Source: Planctomycetia bacterium (GTDB lineage: Bacteria; Planctomycetota; Phycisphaerae; UBA1845; UTPLA1). Taken from it: a DNA stretch of 64,000 bases. Location: NCBI GenBank assembly GCA_015200345.1, contig CP054187.1, positions 1,658,470-1,722,469 of the forward strand, given 5' to 3'. The translations under genes were made by a program, and so were the position numbers. The notes under the pieces are model-generated. The model made no database searches. It saw only the letters and a list, made by a program, of their open reading frames with translations, and was not told where the DNA came from. Positions 52,222 through 61,280 of this stretch are shown here, in pieces; within the stretch, counting starts at the first letter, position 1, and the number at the start of each line of letters is the position of its first letter.

Positions 52222-54075
52222 ATGGACCAAACGCCGCCGCTTGATTCGAACAACCATGTCGACTCCAACGTGACCGGTTCGATCGGCGAGAACGCGCCGC
52301 GAAACCCAGGAGGATCCGTGAACCATCCAGCCGCACCGACGAAGAAAAAACGTTCACGCATGAAGCTGCTGGTCGTCTCGGGGCTGGGGCTGATGGTCTT
52401 TGCGGCAGCGAGTATCGGCGGTGCGGAGTATTACACATCGCGGCCGAACTTCTGCGGGTCATGCCACGTGATGGACCCGTACTTTGATTCGTGGTCGCAC
52501 GATGTCCACGGGAAAAAAGCCGGCGTTCTGTGCGTTGAATGCCACTACGCCCCCGGCGAGCAGCACACGGTTCGCGCCAAGTTCCGCGGGCTGTCGCAGG
52601 CAGCGAGCTACTTCAGCGGGCGATACGGCGCGGGTCGACCGCGCGCCCACGTCAACAACGGAAGCTGCCTCACCTCGGAGTGTCACGGTGATGGCAACGG
52701 CACGCGTCTGGCCGATGAGCACATGAACAAGTCGCTGCTGATCGGCGAGCCTCGCACCGAAACGCGCCTCATCGCCGGCCTGCCGACCGAGGTCGAGCGG
52801 AAGCCGACCGTGCGATTTGTCCACGCCAAGCACCAACTCATCGACGAGCGCATCACGCTGAACAAGCGCGATCTCACGGTCGTTGGTGATCGCCTGCGCA
52901 AGGCCCTCCCGCCCGAGGCGTTCAAGCGGGTGGAAGCCGCCGTGCAATCGGTAAAGGATGCCTCCCGTCGCCAGGCCGATCTGATCGCCTTGTTGAAGCA
53001 ACTGGGACACGACGCCCACTCCGCCGACGCGCTGGAGTTCATGCGGCTGGAGCACATGCGCGTTCGGCTGGCGCAGTTGGCCGATCTGAACTGCGCCGCG
53101 TGTCACACCTACGACGCCGGTGGTTCGAATCACTTCCGCGTCGATACGACGACGTGCTTCACCTGCCATTTCACGCACCAGGCGTTCAATCGTGACACGG
53201 GCGAATGCCTGAAGTGCCACGAGCCGCCGACAAGGCAGATCGTGGTGCATGCCCCGGTCGCCGGCACGAGTACCACGGCAGCCGCCGGCGCGCTGATGGA
53301 CCACCAGGACATCGTCGCGCGCGGGATTGACTGCGCCAGTTGCCACGCGGACGTGATCCAGGGGCAGTCGGACGTGACGGCGCGCGACTGCACGCACTGC
53401 CACGACCAGTCAAAGTTCATCGAGGAGTTTGAGGCCCGCACGACCCAGACCGTCGAGGAATACCACCGCGTCCACGTCGGCGGGCAGCACGCGCGATGCA
53501 CCGATTGCCACCGCACGATTCATCACGCGTTGATCGAGCCGGAGTTCGTCGGAAGCCGCGCCGAATTTCTCAAGCCCGTCGTCGACGACTGCCAGCATTG
53601 TCACCCCTCGCACCACCGCGAGCAGGTCGAGTTGCTCATGGGCGTCGGCGGCGCGGGGATCGACCGGCCGATGCCCAATGCGATGTTCGGCTCGCGGCTG
53701 AACTGCAAGGCGTGCCACAGCGAACCGGGGAGCGATTTCAAGGGCGACCCGCTGGTGAAGGCGACGGAGGAAACCTGTCTCAAATGCCACGGAGAAGACT
53801 ACCGGACGGTCTTCCAGCAGTGGCGCGGCGAGATCGCCAGCCAGCTCGCCGAGGCGCGGGCGGCGCTGCAACGCGTGGACGATCGCATCAAGGCGGTCGG
53901 CGTGCGGGCGCAATCGCTGCCGCCGCGGATTCGCGACGGGATCGAAAACGCGCGAACAAACATCCGTCTGATCGAAACCGGCAACGGCGTGCACAATCGC
54001 ACCTATGCGGTCTCGTTGCTGGATCTCGCCTCGCGTGATCTGGACGCAGCCCTGGCGGAGTTGAGTCGGTTGTAG
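52222..54075 (+). CDS. NapC/NirT-like membrane-anchored multiheme cytochrome
   Basis: The 617-residue product has a cytoplasmic basic start, one membrane helix near residues 47-68, and then FCGSCHVMDPYFDSWSHDVH and LCVECHYAPG, the NapC/NirT-family quinol-dehydrogenase pattern. I count 11 CXXCH sites plus one CLTSECH (CX4CH) near residue 154. The heme-rich part ends near 520; the last 90 residues are helical and charged, perhaps a coiled coil. ATG 52222 has GAGGAG upstream; GTG 52318 has a perfect AGGAGG and is an equally plausible start. NapC-type proteins oxidise membrane quinol and pass electrons to periplasmic partners, here most likely the neighbouring multiheme proteins. Confidence 0.88.
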   Translation: MDQTPPLDSNNHVDSNVTGSIGENAPRNPGGSVNHPAAPTKKKRSRMKLLVVSGLGLMVFAAASIGGAEYYTSRPNFCGSCHVMDPYFDSWSHDVHGKKAGVLCVECHYAPGEQHTVRAKFRGLSQAASYFSGRYGAGRPRAHVNNGSCLTSECHGDGNGTRLADEHMNKSLLIGEPRTETRLIAGLPTEVERKPTVRFVHAKHQLIDERITLNKRDLTVVGDRLRKALPPEAFKRVEAAVQSVKDASRRQADLIALLKQLGHDAHSADALEFMRLEHMRVRLAQLADLNCAACHTYDAGGSNHFRVDTTTCFTCHFTHQAFNRDTGECLKCHEPPTRQIVVHAPVAGTSTTAAAGALMDHQDIVARGIDCASCHADVIQGQSDVTARDCTHCHDQSKFIEEFEARTTQTVEEYHRVHVGGQHARCTDCHRTIHHALIEPEFVGSRAEFLKPVVDDCQHCHPSHHREQVELLMGVGGAGIDRPMPNAMFGSRLNCKACHSEPGSDFKGDPLVKATEETCLKCHGEDYRTVFQQWRGEIASQLAEARAALQRVDDRIKAVGVRAQSLPPRIRDGIENARTNIRLIETGNGVHNRTYAVSLLDLASRDLDAALAELSRL

Positions 54076-54152
54076 GAAGTGAACGAAGTGGCCGCCGGTT
54101 GGATACCGGCGCCACAGGGTGCATGAGGAGCAGTGCCCACTCTACGCCAGCC

Positions 54153-56171
54153 TCACTTCTCATGACACGCCAGGCAGAGCGTGGCGCTGGGGACGCGCAG
54201 CGCCGCGTGGGCATCTTCCGCCGCGACCGACCGTTGCCCGAGATCCGAGCCGGCGGGAAACAATTCCGGCTGATGCGGGTTATGACAGGTGTAGCAAGTA
54301 ACGCGGTCGCCGCCCAGGGGCAGGCCCGACAAGGTATCACCCGAGCCGATTGTTGACGCATCCGCCACCGCGCGACTGGATGCCAGCCAGTTGCGGACCT
54401 CATCCGTCACAGGTCGATCCACGTGGCCGCGCTCGGAGACGTCCCAATGCCGGACGTGACATGCGAGGCACCCCTGCGACGACTCCGTCCGCAGCAGCGA
54501 ATGCCCGCGCCGCGCGCCATCGGCCGGCACGTCGGGAGCGTCCGTATGACAAAACAAACACGTGCGTGAATTGACCGCGCCGCTTGCATCGACCTGCCGG
54601 TGCGGACTGAACTGCCACGAGGCATCCTCCACGTGGCAGGTGCGGCAATAGGAATCAGCCCGATCCGATTCGTACCCGCGCAGCATCGCCGGATTGTCCG
54701 CCGGCCGCCGCGCCCCCGCATCACAATGTTGACGAATGTCGTGACACGTCAGACAGGTCAGCCGGCCCGCGTCGGTCGGCCAGTCTTCGGGCGTTGTCAC
54801 CGTGGCCGTCCGCGCGAGCCTTCCCGTCGGGTGCGGTTCGTCGTGGGCCTTTCTGCCCTCGTGGCAGGCGAGGCATGTTTGATCGGCCTTCGCAACGGGA
54901 ATCGCCTGCGGCGCGCCGTCGCCTGAAGCGTGACACGCGTTGCACTGCGTGGACGACCAGTGCGGATTGATCGCCGGCTCGACGCCCTCCACCAGCGGAC
55001 GCGATCGGACGGGTGGAGCAGCGATCCGGGCCGTCGCGGCGTGGTCGCGGCCCCACGCGTACGCGCGCAGCCCCGGTTCGACGTAGCGCTCGGCGACAAC
55101 GATGTAGTAGTCGGCGTCGAATCCATCCGGCGGCGCGGTCGCCTCGCCCGGCAAGTGTGACACAACGGCCAGACTGGAAGGCGAAACCAGCTTCTGTGAT
55201 TCGTCGTCGGCGTCGCCAAAGACCGCGATCACTTCGCCGCGATCATCAAACGCCTGCACGCGCCCCAGCTTCGCATCGACGACGAACAACGTACCATCCG
55301 GCCCGAAGCCGGCATCGCGAGGCAGGGAAAAGCAGCCGATCCCGTCTCCGGCGCGCCCAATCGTCCGCTGCCATGTCCCATCGGGCGCGAACCGTTGCAC
55401 GCGATGATTCATCGTATCGACGATGCATACCCCGCCATCGGGCGACACCGCGAGATTCGTCGGATAACGAAACTCGCCCGAGGCGTCGCCGTTTCGCCCG
55501 ATGGAACGAAGCCATTTGCCCGACGCGCCGTGGTAAACCTCGATGCGATGGGCCGTCAGATTGCTCACCCAAAGTTCTTCACCGACGAACGCCAATCCGC
55601 CGGAGCGAAACTCCACGCCCGCCGGCGCTGCGCACGAGGTCTCGTTCCCGGCCGCGTCGAGGATCGTGACTTCACTCCCTGCGACCCCGGAACAGGCGAC
55701 CGCCAGACTGCCATCGGGCGCGGTCGCGCAGGCGAGCGGAGAACACGCCTTCTGCCACGATCGCATCGAGGCAGAGGACCGATCGCCGACAGACCAGAAA
55801 AGCAAGTCGTTCCGTTCGGCATCGACGACAACCAAATCATGCTCCGCCGTCGCGCGAACGTGAATCGGCTTTCCAAGTTCCTTTGTCGGCGAATCGTCGA
55901 CGCCGAACACCAGCGACGCCAGCCCATCGATCCGGGGGCCCTGCGTCCGCGGCATCCGAAGATTGCCCAGCGGCGCCGCGCTGCGAGGTACGATCGGCTC
56001 ACGCGGTGCGGCTTTCGCACCTGCCACCGGCGCGGATAGGCCCGCCGTCTCGGACGATGCCCCCGACGACAGACGCCGTTCGCAGCCGCCGAGCGCGATT
56101 CCCATCAGCACGGCCAACGCCAGCGTGAGCCGCAGCGCGTGGCCGATCAGAGTCGATGGCACGACAGGCAT
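54153..56171 (-). CDS. NHL beta-propeller fused to octaheme cytochrome, lipoprotein
   Basis: The 672-residue protein has a lipobox (GIALGGC near residue 29), an NHL propeller from about residue 65 to 390 (GEFRYPTNLAVSPDGGVCIV; FSLPRDAGFGPDGTLFVVDA), then eight CXXCH sites from about residue 409 (CNACH) to the C-terminus (CLACHEK). The propeller half is homologous to the heme-less NHL protein at 28789-29946, including the end of that protein (GLRAYAW). The start overlaps the upstream tetraheme gene by 25 bases. The same gene order (tetraheme then NHL) is found at 28121-29946. Confidence 0.9.
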   Translation of the reverse strand: MPVVPSTLIGHALRLTLALAVLMGIALGGCERRLSSGASSETAGLSAPVAGAKAAPREPIVPRSAAPLGNLRMPRTQGPRIDGLASLVFGVDDSPTKELGKPIHVRATAEHDLVVVDAERNDLLFWSVGDRSSASMRSWQKACSPLACATAPDGSLAVACSGVAGSEVTILDAAGNETSCAAPAGVEFRSGGLAFVGEELWVSNLTAHRIEVYHGASGKWLRSIGRNGDASGEFRYPTNLAVSPDGGVCIVDTMNHRVQRFAPDGTWQRTIGRAGDGIGCFSLPRDAGFGPDGTLFVVDAKLGRVQAFDDRGEVIAVFGDADDESQKLVSPSSLAVVSHLPGEATAPPDGFDADYYIVVAERYVEPGLRAYAWGRDHAATARIAAPPVRSRPLVEGVEPAINPHWSSTQCNACHASGDGAPQAIPVAKADQTCLACHEGRKAHDEPHPTGRLARTATVTTPEDWPTDAGRLTCLTCHDIRQHCDAGARRPADNPAMLRGYESDRADSYCRTCHVEDASWQFSPHRQVDASGAVNSRTCLFCHTDAPDVPADGARRGHSLLRTESSQGCLACHVRHWDVSERGHVDRPVTDEVRNWLASSRAVADASTIGSGDTLSGLPLGGDRVTCYTCHNPHQPELFPAGSDLGQRSVAAEDAHAALRVPSATLCLACHEK

Positions 56172-56854
56172 AGCGCGCTCCGTTCATTGGACTTGACCAG
56201 CATAGCCGGGTGACCACCCGCATGATGAGGATCGTGACACGACACGCATTGCACGCGCCCCTCGGGCAGCCGGATGCGCCCGTCGCGCGTGACGGCGTTC
56301 GTGGCCCGATAGCGCGGGTGATCGGAAGGATAGCGTCCGCCGATCGGGTGGCCGGCCAGTGCCGCGGAACGTTCCTCGCCGGGTTCGAAGCGCGCGAGAC
56401 GCGCGGCGTGTGCCGTGGTAAATACATCTGTCGCGATAACACCATCGTGGCAGCCCAGGCACACGAGGCTGTGGCGATCCAGCTCACGATCCGCATCCTG
56501 CGCCAGCACGGCGGCCGCGCGAGGGAGTCGATCCGCCGGCGGCCGCGCCGCGCCGTCCGTCATGCCTTCGGGCGTGTGACAGGTGAGGCACAGGCTTCGC
56601 GCGTCGCCACGGCCGTTGGAGAAATCATGCGGTCCGCCGAGTAAGCGGCTGGCGTAGGAGGCGCTTTGCGCCGGTAGCGATGCCGCCGATCGCGACGCCG
56701 ATTCCTCTCGGCCGGATCGCGTCGCCTCGGTCCGGACCGGCCCCGGCGATTCCAGGCAGGCCGTCACGAGCGTGTGCGCAGCCGCCGCACACGCCAGCAT
56801 CCACACGCTTGGGCGCGGGCCTCCGCTCGCTCTGCATCGATGGGGAATCGCCAT
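56147..56854 (-). CDS. Tetraheme lipoprotein cytochrome c (paralogue of the 28121 gene)
   Basis: The product has about 235 residues from ATG 56854; the frame is open further upstream but that part looks like chance sequence. The signal ends in a lipobox-like LVTAC. Four CXXCH sites are present: CLTCH, CLGCH, CVSCH and the C-terminal CLSCHRL. The last 40 residues (RVQCVSCHDPHHAGGHPAML then VKSNERSALCLSCHRL) closely match the tetraheme protein encoded at 28121-28804. The LLGGPHDFSNGRGDARSLCLT segment fits doubled-CXXCH proteins. The gene overlaps the start of the NHL-octaheme gene. Confidence 0.88.
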   Translation of the reverse strand: MAIPHRCRASGGPRPSVWMLACAAAAHTLVTACLESPGPVRTEATRSGREESASRSAASLPAQSASYASRLLGGPHDFSNGRGDARSLCLTCHTPEGMTDGAARPPADRLPRAAAVLAQDADRELDRHSLVCLGCHDGVIATDVFTTAHAARLARFEPGEERSAALAGHPIGGRYPSDHPRYRATNAVTRDGRIRLPEGRVQCVSCHDPHHAGGHPAMLVKSNERSALCLSCHRL

Positions 56855-57026
56855 GGCAAGCGTCAATCGTATGGAAGCGACCGAGCGGGGGCAATCAGTA
56901 CCGGAACAGGCGATTCGCAGAAACCGGAAATATTGCGCGATTCCACGCACGGCTTGCCGCGGAGGGGTTTCGCGAATAAGTTGATCCTACGCAACGCATT
57001 TCAGGAAGAAAAGGAGCCGTGAACTC

Positions 57027-57845
57027 ATGCCGCGCCGAATTCCATCCAACTCCATGCCATTCGTTCGCACGCGCATCTTGCGCCGGGTAATAGCCTGTGT
57101 CTCCTCCATCGCCGCCGCGTTGTTCCTCGCGGCCGCTGCCTGCGACAAGCAGCCCGCGCCGCCGCCCGCGAAGCCGACGGCTCCGCAAACCGCCGACAAG
57201 GATCTCGAAGCCCTTCGGGATAAAGTCGTCGGGCAACCGGGCAATGCCGCGCTTCCGCCGAATCACCCGCCGATCGGCGGCCAGCCCGCAGCCGCCAGCG
57301 CTCCCGCGCAGGATGGGATGCCGCCGGGGCACCCGCCGATCAATGCCGCGCGACCGGCCGCGCCCTTCGCAGCAATGAGCGCCGACCCACCGAAGTATGA
57401 TGTCCCCGAAGATTGGAAGGCCCAGCAGCCACGAACTCCGATGCGCAAGGCACAGTACGCGCTGCCGGGAGATGCCGGCGATGGGGAGATGATCCTCTTT
57501 TATTTCGGTCAAGGTGAAGGCGGCGATATTGAATCCAATCTTGCGCGATGGAAAGCGATGTTCGCGACAGCCGATGGCCAGCCGGTGCCGGAAGACGCCT
57601 GCAAGGTGGAGCGCCTCACCGTGAACGATTTGAAAGTCACCACGCTGGACGTCTCGGGCACTTACCGCGAGCCGGCGATGATGAACCCGCAGGCGCCGCC
57701 CGAGCGGCCGGGCTATCGCATGTTGTGCGCGATCGTGGAAATGCCCAACGGCAACTGGTTCTTCAAGGGGACCGGGCCAGCCGCCACGATGGCGCGCCAT
57801 GAAGCGTCGTTTCGCAAACTGGTTCAGTCCTTGAAATCCAAATAG
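57027..57845 (+). CDS. Lipoprotein with PPxHPPI repeats, unknown function
   Basis: The 272-residue protein has a lipobox-like LAAAAC near residue 39, followed by a Pro/Ala-rich linker with two His-containing repeats (LPPNHPPIGG and MPPGHPPINA near 76-112). The C-terminal 150 residues form a compact domain (YDVPEDWKAQQPRTPMRKAQ, EMILFYFGQGEGG, GNWFFKGTGPAATMARHEAS) that I do not recognise by name. AAGGAG lies ten bases before the ATG. It sits between the cytochrome island and the cbb3 cluster on the same strand as the latter; metal binding by the HPP repeats is only a guess. Confidence 0.7.
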   Translation: MPRRIPSNSMPFVRTRILRRVIACVSSIAAALFLAAAACDKQPAPPPAKPTAPQTADKDLEALRDKVVGQPGNAALPPNHPPIGGQPAAASAPAQDGMPPGHPPINAARPAAPFAAMSADPPKYDVPEDWKAQQPRTPMRKAQYALPGDAGDGEMILFYFGQGEGGDIESNLARWKAMFATADGQPVPEDACKVERLTVNDLKVTTLDVSGTYREPAMMNPQAPPERPGYRMLCAIVEMPNGNWFFKGTGPAATMARHEASFRKLVQSLKSK

Positions 57846-58122
57846 CGGCGCGGCGTTCGCGAGGCATTCGGCTTGCTCGCGATCCCGAATCCGGCCGCTT
57901 GCGTCAAACCCCATTTCCATAGATCGCTGCGTGGAATTGCGCAGGCTTAAGGCCGAAGTGCGCACGGGTCCGCGCGCGGTTGCGAGACAAGCGAATGCCT
58001 CAAGCGCTGGGCAGACTGTTTAATAAGCCATTGCAAAAATCGGCGAGGTTGTATATAGGTCACGGACTTAATCGCACGGCGCAGAACACGCCGCGACCAT
58101 TCTGGCCCGTAGGTGAGCAAGC
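57846..58122. other. Upstream region of the cbb3 oxidase cluster
   Basis: This 277-bp region has no gene. A candidate promoter is TTGCAA at 58031-58036 with TATAGG at 58054-58059 (17-bp spacer) or TATATA at 58052 (15 bp). I find no FNR-type TTGAT-N4-ATCAA box, although cbb3 genes are often oxygen-controlled. Confidence 0.4.
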
Positions 58123-58761
58123 ATGGACCCCAGGACCAGCGCGAGCGAAGCCAAGCAGCGAGAAATCGACGCGCTCCAGCAGCGATTGGCGGAGCTGCAA
58201 GCGGACCTCGCCGTGGTAAGTCAGCACATGGACTGGGTTCCACGGCAGTATTACACGACCTATCACATTCTCGCCGGCATGGTGCTGGGGCTGGCCGGCG
58301 CGATCACCAGCCTGCTGTTCAACATCATCGGCGCGGCGATGGTCGGCAAGCACCCGCTGGAGTTGATCCGCGTATACCTCACCTTCCCGATGGGCGAGAA
58401 GGCCCTGGAGGTGCAGAGCGGGTTCGTGCTGGCGGCAGGTTGCTGCCTCTATCTTGGCACCGGGATGATCGGCGGGATACCGTTCCACATGATCTTGAGC
58501 CGCTATTTTGACCGCGCCGGCGGCGGCAAACGGTTCGTCGTCGCGTCGGTCCTGGCGCTGGGTGTCTGGCTGATCAACTACTATGGGTTGATCGCGTGGC
58601 TGCAACCGGCCCTGATCGGCGGCAACTGGATTCTGGAGCGCGTGCCGGTCTATGTCGCAATAATGACACATCTCATCTTCGGCTGGACGCTGCTGGCCGT
58701 CGACCAGTGGGGGCGTTTTGTCCCGCGCGCCGCGCGATACTCGGGGTCCGCCGCGTCATGA
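58123..58761 (+). CDS. Four-helix membrane protein of a cbb3 oxidase cluster
   Basis: The 212-residue protein has an N-terminal coiled-coil-like stretch (EIDALQQRLAELQADLAVVS near 14-33) and then four hydrophobic helices (about 48-70, 100-122, 140-160, 178-198). No cofactor ligands are obvious. It is the first gene of the oxidase cluster and overlaps the diheme cytochrome gene by four bases (ATGA). I do not recognise the family; an assembly or anchoring role is inferred from the position. Confidence 0.7.
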   Translation: MDPRTSASEAKQREIDALQQRLAELQADLAVVSQHMDWVPRQYYTTYHILAGMVLGLAGAITSLLFNIIGAAMVGKHPLELIRVYLTFPMGEKALEVQSGFVLAAGCCLYLGTGMIGGIPFHMILSRYFDRAGGGKRFVVASVLALGVWLINYYGLIAWLQPALIGGNWILERVPVYVAIMTHLIFGWTLLAVDQWGRFVPRAARYSGSAAS

Positions 58762-59795
58762 AACATCTCCTGTTCATCGCAACCGGTATCGCATTGCTCG
58801 CGCTGGCCGCCGCGCCGGGGTGCAAGCCCGCGCCCGCCGACGACGAAGACACGTCCCGCCCCGCGGCCTTCGGCTATCAGCAGAGCGTTCACGACGCGCT
58901 GCTCGAAGAAGGGCGCTCGGCCTACCTGCAATATTGCGTCGGCTGTCACGGCGATCGGGGTGACGGCAATGGTCCGGCCGCCAAGTTCCTGCATCCGCCG
59001 CCCCGCAACTTCATCACGGCCAATTACAAGTTCAGCTCCGCTCGCGCCGGCCGGCTCCCGACCGATGCCGATCTGAAACGCACCATCACCCTGGGCCTTC
59101 GCGGATCGGCCATGCCGGCTTTTCGACTCCTTTCCACGCGCACCGTCGAAGCGCTCGTGACTTACCTCAAGAGTCTCTCGCCCCGCTGGAAAGAGGAAGA
59201 CGCCTCGATGCCCGTGCCGCTGGTTGATGATCCTTACCGGCGCGAGACCGACAAGACCGAGGCCATCGCCCGCGGCGAGGCGCTTTATCATGGTCTGGCC
59301 ATCTGCTGGTCCTGTCATCCCGCTTACGTCCCCGAGGCGAGGATCAACGAATACATCGTTTCGTTCGGCAACCCTGCGCGGGAGGGATTCCGGCCGAACC
59401 TGCATCTCGCCGAAGCGAAGCCGAACAGCGAGGGCATCGTGCTGTATCCGCCGGATTTTCTGCGCGACTTCGTCCGCGCCGGCACCAGCCTGGAAGACTT
59501 GTACCGCTCCGTCGCCGCCGGCATCACCAGCACCGCCATGCCGACCTGGTACGACTCGATCGACATTCCGGGCGCGAATCCCGGCGATCCGCCGCGTGCG
59601 TCCGCCGGCGATCTGTGGGCCATTGCGTATTACGTGCAAGACTTGCTCAAAAAGCGCCCGCCGCTTCTGAAGCCCAATGAGTTCAACGTCCGCGCGCACG
59701 CGCAGGGCATTTACCTGCACGGACCGCCGCCCAAGCCGACCCAGCCGACGACGCCTGAATCAGAGCAACCCACGAACTTTGAGCCGGATTTTTGA
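58758..59795 (+). CDS. Diheme cytochrome c lipoprotein of the cbb3 cluster
   Basis: The 345-residue protein starts at ATG 58758 (overlap with the previous stop). The signal ends in a lipobox-like AAAPGC near residue 22. Two class I cytochrome c domains follow: CVGCHGDRGDGNG at about 60 with Met ligand in GSAMPAFR, and CWSCHPA at about 182 with Met ligand in TAMPTWY. The first is typical of terminal-oxidase-associated cytochromes. As no full CcoP (diheme subunit III) is present, this protein may supply the two hemes of that subunit, or act as its donor. Confidence 0.85.
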   Translation: MKHLLFIATGIALLALAAAPGCKPAPADDEDTSRPAAFGYQQSVHDALLEEGRSAYLQYCVGCHGDRGDGNGPAAKFLHPPPRNFITANYKFSSARAGRLPTDADLKRTITLGLRGSAMPAFRLLSTRTVEALVTYLKSLSPRWKEEDASMPVPLVDDPYRRETDKTEAIARGEALYHGLAICWSCHPAYVPEARINEYIVSFGNPAREGFRPNLHLAEAKPNSEGIVLYPPDFLRDFVRAGTSLEDLYRSVAAGITSTAMPTWYDSIDIPGANPGDPPRASAGDLWAIAYYVQDLLKKRPPLLKPNEFNVRAHAQGIYLHGPPPKPTQPTTPESEQPTNFEPDF

Positions 59796-59837
59796 CACCA
59801 CGCGCCCTGACCGGCGCTCACCGAACCGGATCGCACC

Positions 59838-61259
59838 ATGACGACGCCCGCTTCCGCCGCCGTGCCCCACGACGACGCACCCGCTCGCCCAACTCATGAG
59901 CTGGTCGATCAACAGATGGTGCTGTTTCACCTGATCGCTGCACTGGTCTTTCTCGGTGTGTCGATCCTCGCGGGGTTTCTTTACTCGTTCCAGTTCCTCC
60001 AGCGCTATCCGCTACCCGGGATCGAACTGTTCTCCCCCGGCCGCTGGCGGCTGGTTCATACCAACGGTGTCGCCTACGGGTTCATTGCCAACGCCTTCCT
60101 CGGCGCGCTGCACTGGATGATCCCGCGACTGACGATGCGCCCGGTCTACAGCCGCAAGCTGTCGCTGTTCATTTTCTACGCATGGCAGGCGGTCGTGCTG
60201 GTCACTGCCGGCGGGCTGCTCGCCGGACACGCGCAGGCGCTCGAATGGGGCGAGACGCCCGTCTATGTTGATCCCGTCGCGCTCGTCGGCCTCGTGCTGG
60301 TGGCGATCAACTTTTTGAAGCCGATCTTCGCCACCACCGGTCCGATGTACGTCGCCCTCTGGTATTTCATCGCCGCGTTCATCTGGACTGTGCTGGTCTA
60401 TGCCATGGGAAATTTCATCCCCGAGTATTTCGTCGGCGGCTCGGCGGCCGGCGCGATCGGCGGCATGTTCATCCACGACCTCGTCGGCCTGTTCGTTACC
60501 CCGCTGGGTTGGGGCATGATGTACTACTTCGTACCGATCCTTCTCAAGAAACCGATCTGGAGCCACGGATTGAGCCTCGTCGGTTTCTGGGGCCTCGCGT
60601 TCTTCTACCCGCTGACGGGCATTCACCATTTCCTCTACAGCCCGATCCCGATGTTTCTGCAATACGGCGCCGTCATCACCACCATCGCCATCGAGCTGGT
60701 CGTCGCCACGGTCATCGTCAATTTCTTCCTGACGATCCGCGGCCGCGGCGACGCCCTGCGGACCAGCCTGCCGATTCGCTGGTTCTACACCGGCATGATC
60801 TTCTACTTCACGACGTGCCTGCAATGCGCATTTCAAACCACGATGACGTTTCAGAAGATCATCCACTTCACTGACTGGGTGGTCGGCCACGCGCACCTCG
60901 TCATGTTCGGCGTCTTCGGATTCTGGCTGCTGGGCATGATGGTCTATCTCATCCCGCGCGTGTTGAATGTCCCGTGGTACAGCGCATCGCTCAATAGCTG
61001 GCATTACTGGCTGACGGCCTTCGGCACGCTCATCATGTTTCTTGACTTACTCGTCGCCGGTCTGGTGCAGGGGTTCCTCTGGCGCGATCTCGCCCCGTGG
61101 GAGGAGTCGATCCGCGCGTCGATGCCCTTCTGGCTCGTGCGCACCTTCAGCGGCATCATGATCGTCGTTGGGCAGTTCATGTTCTTCTACAACGTGTACA
61201 TGACTTGGCGCGCCGCGGCGAGCAGACCGGCCCGCGCACCGGCGCCGGTTCCCGCGTGA
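59838..61259 (+). CDS. ccoN: cbb3-type cytochrome c oxidase subunit I
   Basis: The 473-residue catalytic subunit has twelve predicted helices. His ligands are present for low-spin heme b (H74 in VHTNGVAYG and H353), CuB (H213, and H263-H264 in GIHHFLY), and high-spin heme b3 (H351 in VGHAHL). The family reduces O2 with high affinity and pumps protons. The N-terminal 20 residues are a soluble extension. It is followed 21 bases later by ccoO. Confidence 0.95.
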   Translation: MTTPASAAVPHDDAPARPTHELVDQQMVLFHLIAALVFLGVSILAGFLYSFQFLQRYPLPGIELFSPGRWRLVHTNGVAYGFIANAFLGALHWMIPRLTMRPVYSRKLSLFIFYAWQAVVLVTAGGLLAGHAQALEWGETPVYVDPVALVGLVLVAINFLKPIFATTGPMYVALWYFIAAFIWTVLVYAMGNFIPEYFVGGSAAGAIGGMFIHDLVGLFVTPLGWGMMYYFVPILLKKPIWSHGLSLVGFWGLAFFYPLTGIHHFLYSPIPMFLQYGAVITTIAIELVVATVIVNFFLTIRGRGDALRTSLPIRWFYTGMIFYFTTCLQCAFQTTMTFQKIIHFTDWVVGHAHLVMFGVFGFWLLGMMVYLIPRVLNVPWYSASLNSWHYWLTAFGTLIMFLDLLVAGLVQGFLWRDLAPWEESIRASMPFWLVRTFSGIMIVVGQFMFFYNVYMTWRAAASRPARAPAPVPA

Positions 61260-61280
61260 TTCCCGGAGGGTTCGGACCGC

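Noticed and set aside
54094-54110. GCCGGT-TGGAT-ACCGGC hairpin after the NapC-like gene as a terminator
   Set aside because: Stem of only six base pairs and no following T-run on either strand.
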